A stretch of DNA of 64,000 bases from Desulfobacula toluolica Tol2 (GTDB lineage Bacteria > Desulfobacterota > Desulfobacteria > Desulfobacterales > Desulfobacteraceae), in contig NC_018645.1 in the NCBI RefSeq assembly GCF_000307105.1, positions 4,846,001 through 4,910,000 on the forward strand, given 5' to 3'. Numbering within the stretch: the first letter of the stretch is position 1; each line of letters starts with the position of its first letter. This document shows positions 16,901-24,685 of this stretch, in pieces. The notes under the pieces were generated by a model, which was not told the origin of the DNA, searched no databases, and worked only from the letters and a program-made list of their open reading frames with translations. A program made the position numbers and the translations under genes.

Positions 16901-18210
16901 AGCTGTGTGATAACCGGCAGTTGCCGTTCAAAAAACGCGGCTGCACCATCGTGGTGTCCTGCCGTGTTTAATGTGTTTATAATATCATAAACGCATTTAA
17001 AGCTGACACGGACAGCAAAGGGGTCTTTTTCCATGGACAGGTGATCAAAAATCAGGTCCGAGACCGTGCCGGTAAACAAAAGTATCAGATCATCTGATGA
17101 TGCCACGGCTAAAAGCCCGGCCGCCCTTACCTTTGGGGAGAAGTCCTTGAGAAGGATGTGTCTGAGCCAGGAGACGATATCCTCATTTTGTGTCCCGGAT
17201 GTTTGGCGGATCAGAAATTTTATCAAAACCCCTGGAACAGCCTGCCTTACAAAAGGGCTGATATCCCTGGAAATGGTTGGAATAAATTTTTTAATCTCTT
17301 TTTCATTGTTAAAATGATCATGGAACAGCTGTATGATTTTTCTGCGGACAAACAGGTCGTCACCATCTACTGGATTAAAAAGCCGTCGGGTGGCTGCCTG
17401 GAAAAAAGAGTCCGGGTCAAGTACTGAAAGCAGGTCAAAGGCTTCACACTGAATCCATATCTGCTGGCGGACATCTAGGGATGCCCGGTAGATGAAGTTG
17501 ATAATTTCCTCTTCAATTATCTCATTTTTGACCTGTGAGGGAATGGCCCTGATGATCCTTGTCATGCACCTGAAGGTTTCTATTTTTACCCGCTCGTCAC
17601 CGCTGAAGGCCAGCAGGGGTTTCAATGTCTTTTCAATGTTGATACGGTTGAGTATTCTTTCTTGTTCTGCCTTATCTGAAACCGAACCCAGGGCTTTTGA
17701 GGCAATCACCCCCAGCCGGTTGAGCAGAAAAACAAGATGGTATTCGATCCGGGCAATTTTACGGCTGCACCTTTCAAGAACAACATCATACCCGAACCAG
17801 CGCTTAAAGGCCCGCTTGTCGCCTTTGATCCGGGAAGCGGAAGCGCCCAGGTCAACGGCAAACTGAAGGATCAGAGCTTTTTTTTCAATGTTAGTATTGG
17901 CGGACGCAAACCGCAGGTTATAGTCAACACGCAATACGTTCAAGGCGCGGATTGCCTCTTGCTCGGCCATGGACTCATGCACCAGAAAATTAATGATCTG
18001 ATAGGACAGGCGGCGTTTTTCAGGAAAATTTGCTGCCTGCTTGTTCAATGCCTTACTGTTTAGAAATTTATCGGGCAAAAATCTGTCTGCCAGAAACTTA
18101 TCAGTCAGCTTGTTGATTTTTTCTGTGAATAATTTGTCCTCCAGATTTGACAGGTCTGCTTTTAAAATATGTTGAGTCTCTTGTTTTATCTGTTTCATGT
18201 TTTTTTTCAT
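13969..18210 (-). CDS. HEAT-like repeat protein fused to a CapB/PgsB-type Mur-ligase domain
   Basis: This about 1413-residue protein is the last gene of the six-gene operon. Residues about 1-480 are helical pairs with a HEAT/ARM look (for example VRRKIIQLFHDHFNN, FVRQAVPGVLIKFL, KVRAAGLLAVAS). A hydrophobic segment near 735-750 precedes the ligase domain, whose P-loop GGWGTRGKSG (GTRGKS at about 767-772) is the signature of CapB/PgsB poly-gamma-glutamate synthase rather than other Mur ligases; ITNTYPDHEDIQGP corresponds to the conserved N-x-x-x-DH-x-D block. The last 300 residues are helical and unassigned. CapB-type enzymes activate a carboxyl group with ATP and add an amino acid. Normal CapB is near 400 residues, so the large N- and C-terminal additions are unusual. 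ATG at 18210 preferred; TTG at 18216 is also possible. It starts 12 bp after the preceding stop. Confidence 0.85.
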   Translation of the reverse strand: MKKNMKQIKQETQHILKADLSNLEDKLFTEKINKLTDKFLADRFLPDKFLNSKALNKQAANFPEKRRLSYQIINFLVHESMAEQEAIRALNVLRVDYNLRFASANTNIEKKALILQFAVDLGASASRIKGDKRAFKRWFGYDVVLERCSRKIARIEYHLVFLLNRLGVIASKALGSVSDKAEQERILNRINIEKTLKPLLAFSGDERVKIETFRCMTRIIRAIPSQVKNEIIEEEIINFIYRASLDVRQQIWIQCEAFDLLSVLDPDSFFQAATRRLFNPVDGDDLFVRRKIIQLFHDHFNNEKEIKKFIPTISRDISPFVRQAVPGVLIKFLIRQTSGTQNEDIVSWLRHILLKDFSPKVRAAGLLAVASSDDLILLFTGTVSDLIFDHLSMEKDPFAVRVSFKCVYDIINTLNTAGHHDGAAAFFERQLPVITQLHKTAKSLSVRRWAALTREKLLIQTDDEAKDLMEKLAAIIPHIRPGKKKRLPKSWFKNMDDNSIGRILCVLALEDFSLGLEKGITGIFLFRGERFGFRVWRFLHEFFSPSPDKRQGFSHITGRKYFGHLRAPSGIGSELTRTKVPGEPLYVDTESGWRPYLPLVDDAVGCSKTVFSTRPVKIYTPEGVTKMYSPRSLFRRALAWISLTLGFSKHADFRNWEETSRENPDNYIRSLRKLGFDIQFEGFAVIPPQKDEDPSVTRFFAFGLPFFTPDVWTRFKYYFFSAYENSLYELGLFSAALLFFFLYKNLSLSHAVASARKQITLVIGGWGTRGKSGVERLKAAVFEALGHGLVNKTTGCEAMFLHAFPFGKTREMFLFRPYDKATIWEHHHMIRMTQKLKSKIFLWECMALSPAFVKILQQQWTRDDVSTITNTYPDHEDIQGPAGINIPQVMTNFIPKKGVLITSEEEMKPILARDAQEKKTKIEYTGWLESGLLTPDVLGRFTYEEHPSNVALVLKLAGFLDIDPDFALREMADRVIPDIGALKVFPVAPIKNKKLAFINGMSANERFATLSNWKRMKLDSPDYENTPETIISTLVNNRADRITRSRMFASIIVEDLSADYHFLIGSNLSGLMGFITAAWDEYLEKINLFPTETNDRNAGLSTFRQVAVKLRIALSSQTVINRAKVMLNSLGAKLSQEEIKTAVTHPASLLENTTLKNLELKNRAKKTEQIIHHIEKLKKQNKEAEAFQEKIKQQPSTKALEMEFKTLVTRWFKQKLIVIENVHATGEQIINTICSHTPPGLLNRVMGLQNIKGPGLDFVYRWQAWEQCYLAGQNLLNDREPEVFEQGLNMLTSFQDYGMLCRDYLINILDQTAGKGIAQTEKYQAGIALIRSNLDTAVTAIKNNLTVAGSENSIASKITGMVEAVLDAGDAVKRRKIADRIYKDLINERISHERAAIELKKLNQRQKGGWLAG

Positions 18211-18222
18211 GATCAATTTTGC

Positions 18223-21200
18223 CTAATGGTTGCGGATAAAGGTATTGTTTTTTTGGGGCATGTTTCGTTTATGGATATTGAAAAAATCCAGGGCTCCCGG
18301 CCTGATATCTTTTAAACCCCGGCCTTTGCTGAAAAACCAGACTCCTGAAAACTCAATGGCGGTGTCACTGTTGTCCAGGTCCTGTTCAAGGGTCAGCCCC
18401 AAAGTAAGCCGTTGCTGATCACGGGTCCAGTGATTCCAGAACAATTCAAGGGTTCCGGTGTTTCTTTTGATATCAGCGGACCGGTCCTCATCTGAAAAAT
18501 AATACCTGTGGCCGTAAGAAAGATTTGCCTGAAAATTACCCAAAAGCTGCTTCCATCCGATTTTCATTTTCATATTATCCGGTTGAAGCAAATTCATATT
18601 TTCATTGCTGCTGATTGATCCTTGCAAAAACCATACAGTATCCAGCCAGGGCATGTATGAGGCGTATTCAGAAAGGGTTGCCCCCGCCCTGTGGTCGTTT
18701 TTGTAGTCGGTAAAGATATCTCGGTCCACCAGGCGGTTGGGATATTGGTTTGCATCATCCATGCTCAATATTCTTCCAAAAAGGGAAAAAGATGGGATAT
18801 GAAAAGCTTTCAGGCCAGAGTTCAGGCCAAATTTCAAGTATAGTGGCCGTTTTTGAAAAATTCTTGCTTTGAAAAGACCGGAATATTCCGCAGGGCTGTT
18901 GTCAAACATGGCAAAAGTATCTGCATCAGGATTTTGCAGGTATATGCGGCCTGTAAGGTTCAGGCCCAGGGGAACCTGCCTGGGATAATAATAAAAATCT
19001 TGTGTCAGTCCGATGACCGGTCCTGCATTTTGCCTGAAGCGGGTTAAAAATCCAGTGTCGGTATATCCAGGCAGAGTTTCGTGATAATAGTGATGGGTTG
19101 CCAGAATTTCATATATATGTCCCTGGTCTTCTTCTGCCTCATCTTCCAGGCTGTTGAACAAGTTTTTATATGATCCAGCCAAAGACCAGGTTCCGTCTTC
19201 CTGAGACCCAAGGGCGTAAGTGTCTTGAAAACAGACGGTGTTGCCGGGAGAAAAATCTTGTAAAAAATTTTCATGGGGAGCAGGAACAAGGTCAAAGTCG
19301 GCTTTCACCAGTCTTGGATTTAACGGATCGGGTGGGAATATGGCCTTAGCTCGCCTGTGTACCCTGAACAGGGCTTGGGATTCATTTTTGTCCGGTTCCA
19401 GGACAAGGGTGTGCCAGCCCGGATTCATATATTGATGCTCAACCCGGGTATCGTTGTTTTTGAGTGTATCAATGCGTATCCATGCCGGTCCCTGGATGTG
19501 AACCCTTACAGGGTCTTTGTGGGTTGCCCTGTAAAAGGAACGCTTGGGTGGATTGTCTGTTAGCAGCTCGGTACATGTGCTGTTTGTTAAAGGTTTGCCA
19601 ACTGATTTTCCGGCACTATATGTTTTTGTAACGGACGGGTTTTCACAAAATTTGACCTTTAAAAACTGGTTTGAATAACTGTCTGAAATACCGATTGTAA
19701 GCCTATGAGACCCTTTTGAGACCCGGATTGCCGCTTGGTGGGCAGTCATTCCTGGAAAAAGCGTGATAAATTCGGGAGCCTGGTCATCCAGCTGGTAAAA
19801 AAACTTGACAAAAGCGGGTTGCAAAAAAGGCAGATCCAGCAGGGATATGTCTGCTTTGAGCAAAACGGGCCGGGTGTTGTTCATGAACAATACCAGATTG
19901 TTTTCTTTTGTTATGATCTGTTCTCCCGAAGATACCGGGGACAAAAGTGCTTTTCTGATGCGAAGGGTATCTGATTCCGGCTCCCATCCGGCCAGTGGAA
20001 AAGATTCAATTCCAGCATTGGCTTCAACCATTGAGACAGGTTCCCAGGAAGTTTGTCTGGTAATTTGTCCTAAAAGCCCTTTTAATCCTTTTAAATGGGA
20101 ATATTTTGTAAACAATTGACGGGCGTCGGCTTCGATTTGCAATATGTTTTCAGGATGTTTTTCCGCGGCCAGCACAAGCTGGGACATGGTTTTGAAAACC
20201 AGATCTTTTTCACTGGAAAATCCTTGTTTGGAAAATGGTTCCAGATAAGATGTATCCGGGTAAAGTGGTTCCGGGGTTTTTACCTGCTGTTTTGCCTTCC
20301 GTCTGTTTTCAAGATCTTTCCGGGAGAGAACCGGTATCTGCGGCAGTGTTTTCGGACTGTGGCTGTCGTATCCGGCCAGCTCCCGTGCAGCAGCTGAGCC
20401 GCCGGAACAAGAACTCTGCATGATCTGCCCTTTTAAAACCGCGTCAACATTGGCGGTTGTTAGTTGAGGCAAAATACCAGTCAAGGGCCTGTCCGGCCTT
20501 AAAACTTGAAATGCAGCCAAAAGTGGCGTTGTTGCGCTGTAAACTTCAATGTCATTGGCTCCCGGTATCAGATTGATGTCATGGCTGATACTGGTTCCTG
20601 GAGTATGGGTGTTGTCTCCTGAAATCACCATTGCCTGAACCGGAAGATTATTGACAATCGGGACAAGATGATCTTTGTTATTATGTTGGATGGTAAACCA
20701 CCCGTTCATTGGCATTGTGTCCGGCAGTTTGTCTGTTTGCTCATGCAGAACTCTTACAATAACCTTTAATGTTCCGGGACCGTGAAACCTTGCAGTAACA
20801 GGTTTTGAAGGCACGGCCCGGAAAGATTGGGAATACAGATCTCTTGGCAAAGTATATAATGTCACACTTCCGTCATAATCCATAACCGAATCCGATGCAG
20901 TCTGCCAATGGTAATCCAGCGGCAGGCCGGAGGACCAGGCTTCCCAGTCCAGTATGCCTTGAAGCCGTTTGGCCGGGGTCGCTGAAAAAAGAGCGGAGTT
21001 GATTTCCAGCCCCCTTTCCACAGCTGTTTGAAGAATTTTCCCCGGTTTTCCAGCAGAGTCAAGGATTTCACAGGCCTGTTCCGGTTTTGACTGGTACAGC
21101 AGGCCCATACCGGTCCAGTAGGCGGCTTGTTCCGAAGAGTTTAAGCGGGTGACAAGATCATCATACACCCGAACCCAGCCCAGAGTGCCCGCCGCCTTTA

Positions 21201-23718
21201 ACAGCGGCATTACGGGCTGAATGTCCGAAGGAAGAACCGCAGCCAGGAACAATGCCTGGGAAAACTGCCCCTGCTCGACCAGAAGTTGTGTCAAATCCCT
21301 TATGTGATTTGGTGTGGGATAACGAACAGCCCTTGTGCAATACAGAGCCATCACCTGAGAGCAGTCCTCTGCCTGCCGGTAAAATTTTAACAGCCGTTCA
21401 AAAGCGGAATCAGAAACCGGTTGCGCAGCGTTGATAAAAAGCTGTTTGAGCCATGCTTCTGCAAGATAGGTTTCGCCCAGGGACATCAGCTGATCAGCTA
21501 TTTTTAAAGCTGCGGTACAGCGAATTTGCCCGGCAGTATTGTGGAATACGGCCGACCATTTTTCAAGGGCAGGCAGAGCCTGGTTTTGGTCTTCCAGGTA
21601 TCGGGCTTTTTTAACCAGGGCGTTTGTCCGGGCATCCGAAAACATTGCCCCGAAAGGATATGAACGTTTAACAGCCTGACAATCTGTTTGAAAAGCTGTG
21701 CAAGCTGCCCGATGATCAGCCTTGCCTGGCCGTTGGTTTGCCTTTGAAGCTGCCTGGGTATCTGCCTGGGAGGCAGTGAACAAGGCATGATTTGACCGTA
21801 TCATACGAACCAGGGAGGTCTGAAAATTTTTTAAATTACGGCTAATATTTTCTTGTCCTTCCTCGTAACTTTTTGAAAATTTTGTACTCCGGCCTGAAGA
21901 AAGCCGGGCGGCAAAGTCGTCAAAAAGGCCGGGGCAGATTTTTTTATGTTTACCGATCCAAAGATAGTCTGATTCAGACATGACATAGGGCTTTGAATCC
22001 AGGTATTGGATTGCTGCTCTGCCTGTAAATTTTTTTTCTCCCCACAAGGAAAATTCATCTGCTCCGGGCGGCAGATCCAATTCAAAATAAGATGGTTGAA
22101 TCAATTTTTTCGGATCAAGACAAGGATCGGACAAGGTTTTTTCAAGTTGCCGGAGTACAAGTCCCGCTTCTGCCGGAGTGATCCTGAACATATCTTGTGT
22201 GACATCATATTTAGTTTCAGCGGTAAAGCAAAGCTTTGGTTTTCCGTTAAATTGAACAAAAAAATTTTTTGAACCATTTCCTGGCTCCAGAATGACCCTA
22301 AGCTTTGACCATGCCGTTCTTTTGGGAATGGTGTAAACCAGGGGCCGGGTTTTGTCATTGGGAACGCTCAGGAAATATCCTTTTTGAATCAGGCTGACGA
22401 GTCTTTGTCTGTGCTGTTGTGCCACAACCATGCGGGTGTCCCCTGCTCTCCTGAGCCTGGGCAGGATGAATCCGAGGCGTTCCTGGGATTTATTATCCGG
22501 CTTGATCCGGGGCAAAAGATTGCGAAAAAATGTATGACCTTCATATAAATTTTTTGCTTCACGCTTGAGTTGCGGGGCATCAGGCCGGGTTTCAGCAAGT
22601 TTTTCCATCAAAGACGCGCTGAAAAGTCCGCTCTGGGGCCGGGTGTTGTCTTGTGCTGTTTTTTTTGCTGCCGCTTCAATTTGGGAGAAAGAAAATGCCG
22701 GGTTGGGTATGATATCAAACATTTTATTCAGAGGCATGACAACTGTTTTTTGAGACAAAACCGTGTCCATGCTTTTTTTGTAAGTTTTTGGCGCATTGAA
22801 TTTTGCCAACAAATAATCAGGGTCTTCCTGTTTTATGACCCGCACAATAAGATCCGACCGTGGAACAAGTGTAAGTGTATGGTTGCCTTTTGGCAGGGTT
22901 AGAAAAGAGGTTTTGATCCGTCCGCAGACCCGGGGAATGCCGTTGATAAAAATGAGCCGTGAGCTTTCCGGTACGGTTTCAAAATCCAGGACAGCATGGG
23001 TTTTTTCATCCATGAACACCTTTAACCCGTACCTGAGTCTCCTGAAAGATTCACGCTCCGGGTATACCAGACGGTTTTCAACAACAAGTCGGACCGGGCC
23101 GTCCAGGCTGATTCGGGAAGGCTTGTCAGCCGTTAAGCGCCAAAAACTGGCTGATCCCGCCGTGTCCTGGTGCGACACTGAAACAGCAGTGCCATCAAGG
23201 GGAATCAGTGTCCTGGCCGGGGCAAGCGTGCCCAAGTGTTCCTGCCGGGAAAAAAACAGGGCAATACTTATGTTCTGTTTTATGTCTGTTGGAAGAAAAA
23301 TCTTGCAGATTACAGGATCATTTGTATCAGGATCAATAAGGGCCGAAAGTTTATCAGGAGTCATGGGAACTTTCAAAAAAGCATGCAGCCCGGTACCGTT
23401 GGACATGGAAATTTTTAAGGGGGCAAGCCCTGTTTCGTGATCCTGTGATATAAGCCTTAGCATGCGCTGTTCGGGAATTTTTACCTTGACGGCCTCTCCC
23501 GGCTCAAGGGTTATCAGATGCATGCGGTATTCACGGCTGTACCTGGGGCATGGCCCTTCTATAATGTTTTTTTTGTTTTCAATATTGTCCCATCTCAACG
23601 GAAGGTCATAGGCATTCAGAAGATGCATCTGCAGATCATCCACAGCAGCATGGCCGTAACCTGTGACAAAAAAATAAAAAACGGCTCCCATCAACCGGAT
23701 TAAAAGATATCTGGTCAT
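18223..23718 (-). CDS. Giant envelope protein: beta-domains, TPR-like region and C-terminal outer-membrane barrel-like domain
   Basis: This 1831-residue protein has a signal peptide (MTRYLLIRLMGAVFYFFVTG...AA). I recognise no family for the whole. Residues about 30-690 are beta-rich with a GP-x-RLVV/KGNHTLTLVP type block; about 690-940 is a run of helical pairs resembling TPR (ARYLEDQNQALPALEKWSAV, TLGETYLAEAWLK-like); further beta-sandwich blocks follow (FHGPGTLKVIVRVL, IQGPAWIRIDTL, PGWHTLVLEP). From about 1530 to 1815 alternating aromatic strands (FQANLSYGHRYYFSDEDR, LTLGLTLEQDL, IEFSGVWFFSKGRGL) look like an outer-membrane barrel. The TPR-then-barrel layout recalls polysaccharide exporters such as PelB, BcsC and PgaA. 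Placed next to CapB/CapC-like genes, it is a candidate outer-membrane secretion channel for the polymer. Ribosome site AAAGGAATTC. Confidence 0.75.
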   Translation of the reverse strand: MTRYLLIRLMGAVFYFFVTGYGHAAVDDLQMHLLNAYDLPLRWDNIENKKNIIEGPCPRYSREYRMHLITLEPGEAVKVKIPEQRMLRLISQDHETGLAPLKISMSNGTGLHAFLKVPMTPDKLSALIDPDTNDPVICKIFLPTDIKQNISIALFFSRQEHLGTLAPARTLIPLDGTAVSVSHQDTAGSASFWRLTADKPSRISLDGPVRLVVENRLVYPERESFRRLRYGLKVFMDEKTHAVLDFETVPESSRLIFINGIPRVCGRIKTSFLTLPKGNHTLTLVPRSDLIVRVIKQEDPDYLLAKFNAPKTYKKSMDTVLSQKTVVMPLNKMFDIIPNPAFSFSQIEAAAKKTAQDNTRPQSGLFSASLMEKLAETRPDAPQLKREAKNLYEGHTFFRNLLPRIKPDNKSQERLGFILPRLRRAGDTRMVVAQQHRQRLVSLIQKGYFLSVPNDKTRPLVYTIPKRTAWSKLRVILEPGNGSKNFFVQFNGKPKLCFTAETKYDVTQDMFRITPAEAGLVLRQLEKTLSDPCLDPKKLIQPSYFELDLPPGADEFSLWGEKKFTGRAAIQYLDSKPYVMSESDYLWIGKHKKICPGLFDDFAARLSSGRSTKFSKSYEEGQENISRNLKNFQTSLVRMIRSNHALFTASQADTQAASKANQRPGKADHRAACTAFQTDCQAVKRSYPFGAMFSDARTNALVKKARYLEDQNQALPALEKWSAVFHNTAGQIRCTAALKIADQLMSLGETYLAEAWLKQLFINAAQPVSDSAFERLLKFYRQAEDCSQVMALYCTRAVRYPTPNHIRDLTQLLVEQGQFSQALFLAAVLPSDIQPVMPLLKAAGTLGWVRVYDDLVTRLNSSEQAAYWTGMGLLYQSKPEQACEILDSAGKPGKILQTAVERGLEINSALFSATPAKRLQGILDWEAWSSGLPLDYHWQTASDSVMDYDGSVTLYTLPRDLYSQSFRAVPSKPVTARFHGPGTLKVIVRVLHEQTDKLPDTMPMNGWFTIQHNNKDHLVPIVNNLPVQAMVISGDNTHTPGTSISHDINLIPGANDIEVYSATTPLLAAFQVLRPDRPLTGILPQLTTANVDAVLKGQIMQSSCSGGSAAARELAGYDSHSPKTLPQIPVLSRKDLENRRKAKQQVKTPEPLYPDTSYLEPFSKQGFSSEKDLVFKTMSQLVLAAEKHPENILQIEADARQLFTKYSHLKGLKGLLGQITRQTSWEPVSMVEANAGIESFPLAGWEPESDTLRIRKALLSPVSSGEQIITKENNLVLFMNNTRPVLLKADISLLDLPFLQPAFVKFFYQLDDQAPEFITLFPGMTAHQAAIRVSKGSHRLTIGISDSYSNQFLKVKFCENPSVTKTYSAGKSVGKPLTNSTCTELLTDNPPKRSFYRATHKDPVRVHIQGPAWIRIDTLKNNDTRVEHQYMNPGWHTLVLEPDKNESQALFRVHRRAKAIFPPDPLNPRLVKADFDLVPAPHENFLQDFSPGNTVCFQDTYALGSQEDGTWSLAGSYKNLFNSLEDEAEEDQGHIYEILATHHYYHETLPGYTDTGFLTRFRQNAGPVIGLTQDFYYYPRQVPLGLNLTGRIYLQNPDADTFAMFDNSPAEYSGLFKARIFQKRPLYLKFGLNSGLKAFHIPSFSLFGRILSMDDANQYPNRLVDRDIFTDYKNDHRAGATLSEYASYMPWLDTVWFLQGSISSNENMNLLQPDNMKMKIGWKQLLGNFQANLSYGHRYYFSDEDRSADIKRNTGTLELFWNHWTRDQQRLTLGLTLEQDLDNSDTAIEFSGVWFFSKGRGLKDIRPGALDFFNIHKRNMPQKNNTFIRNH

Positions 23719-23731
23719 TATTTGAATTCCT

Positions 23732-24685
23732 TTAAAGCATTTCTATACAGTTTAAAAACCATTGTTTGATCTCAGGGACATCTTTGATCTGCTGCCGGGT
23801 TGCAAGATCCAGTTCAATGTGTATAAACCCATTGTGGCCTGCGGATCGAAGAAGAATGCCGCTTATATTCCGGGTGCCCCCAAGCTCTCTGACATCACGG
23901 GGATACAGGCTGACGTTTCCGGTAAATTGTTTTTTCAGGCAGTCTGCAAACTTGTTGGCCAGGCGGCTTGCCTGTCGTGTTCCCGAACTTACCACAAGGT
24001 TTGAATTCCGGCCTTCCAGTGTTTTTCTTCGGGATTTTGAAAACCCGTGAACCTGCAACAATGATCCGTCTGAATATGCCCGGGCAAATGCGGCTGTAAA
24101 TGCCGTAAAAAAGGTGTCTGAAAGTTTTGCCAGATCATGGGCTTCATCATTTTTCGGGCGGTTTTTCTGCTGAAGATTGTTTTTTTGCGGCAGGGAATTT
24201 TTTCTTTTGTTTCCATACCTGTGAACAGTATTAAATGCTGCAGCTGCAAAGTGTCCTTCCAGACTTAATTGAATGCCGATATCGTCAGTATGAAAGTCAT
24301 GCAGTCCGTGGGGTATCATCAGAACACGATTGGTCTTCGGGGTTGTGGGAAAAATATAAAAACCCCTGCCGGTACGATTTTGTTCATCTTCCGACAAAAG
24401 AGTATACTCCGTGCCTTTGCATTCAATATTTGTCATGGAAAAATTTAGTTGTTTCCACTCTTCAATTAATGCCTTATGAGGCTCTTTTTTTAACATTCGA
24501 TAAAACAAGTGCTGAACTGTCTGCAACTCTTTTTTGGAAGGAAACACAAAATCGGTTTTTGTCCGTGCCTCATGAAGATGCTGTTTGACAAGCAAATACC
24601 CGCTATCGCCTTGGGATAAGGAGGGCTGTAATAAAAAAAACAAGGTCAGCGCAAACTGCCATGCAACGGTTTTGTCCAAAATCAT
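23732..24685 (-). CDS. Exported putative metal-dependent hydrolase, N-formylglutamate amidohydrolase / poly-gamma-glutamate hydrolase-like
   Basis: This 317-residue protein has a signal peptide (MILDKTVAWQFALTLFFLLQ...LSQG). The mature part has a core strand GRGFYIFP followed by LMIPHGLHDFHTDDIG, a cluster of His and Asp that could bind zinc, then LLQVHGFSKSRR and, near the end, GFIHIELDLATR, giving a possible His/Glu set. This layout resembles zinc amidohydrolases that act on N-formylglutamate or gamma-glutamyl polymers, but the match is by eye and weak. Two related but catalytically stripped domains are fused to the CapC-like protein of this operon. Its start overlaps the previous stop (ATGA). 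Likely role: trimming or releasing the polymer in the periplasm. Confidence 0.6.
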   Translation of the reverse strand: MILDKTVAWQFALTLFFLLQPSLSQGDSGYLLVKQHLHEARTKTDFVFPSKKELQTVQHLFYRMLKKEPHKALIEEWKQLNFSMTNIECKGTEYTLLSEDEQNRTGRGFYIFPTTPKTNRVLMIPHGLHDFHTDDIGIQLSLEGHFAAAAFNTVHRYGNKRKNSLPQKNNLQQKNRPKNDEAHDLAKLSDTFFTAFTAAFARAYSDGSLLQVHGFSKSRRKTLEGRNSNLVVSSGTRQASRLANKFADCLKKQFTGNVSLYPRDVRELGGTRNISGILLRSAGHNGFIHIELDLATRQQIKDVPEIKQWFLNCIEML

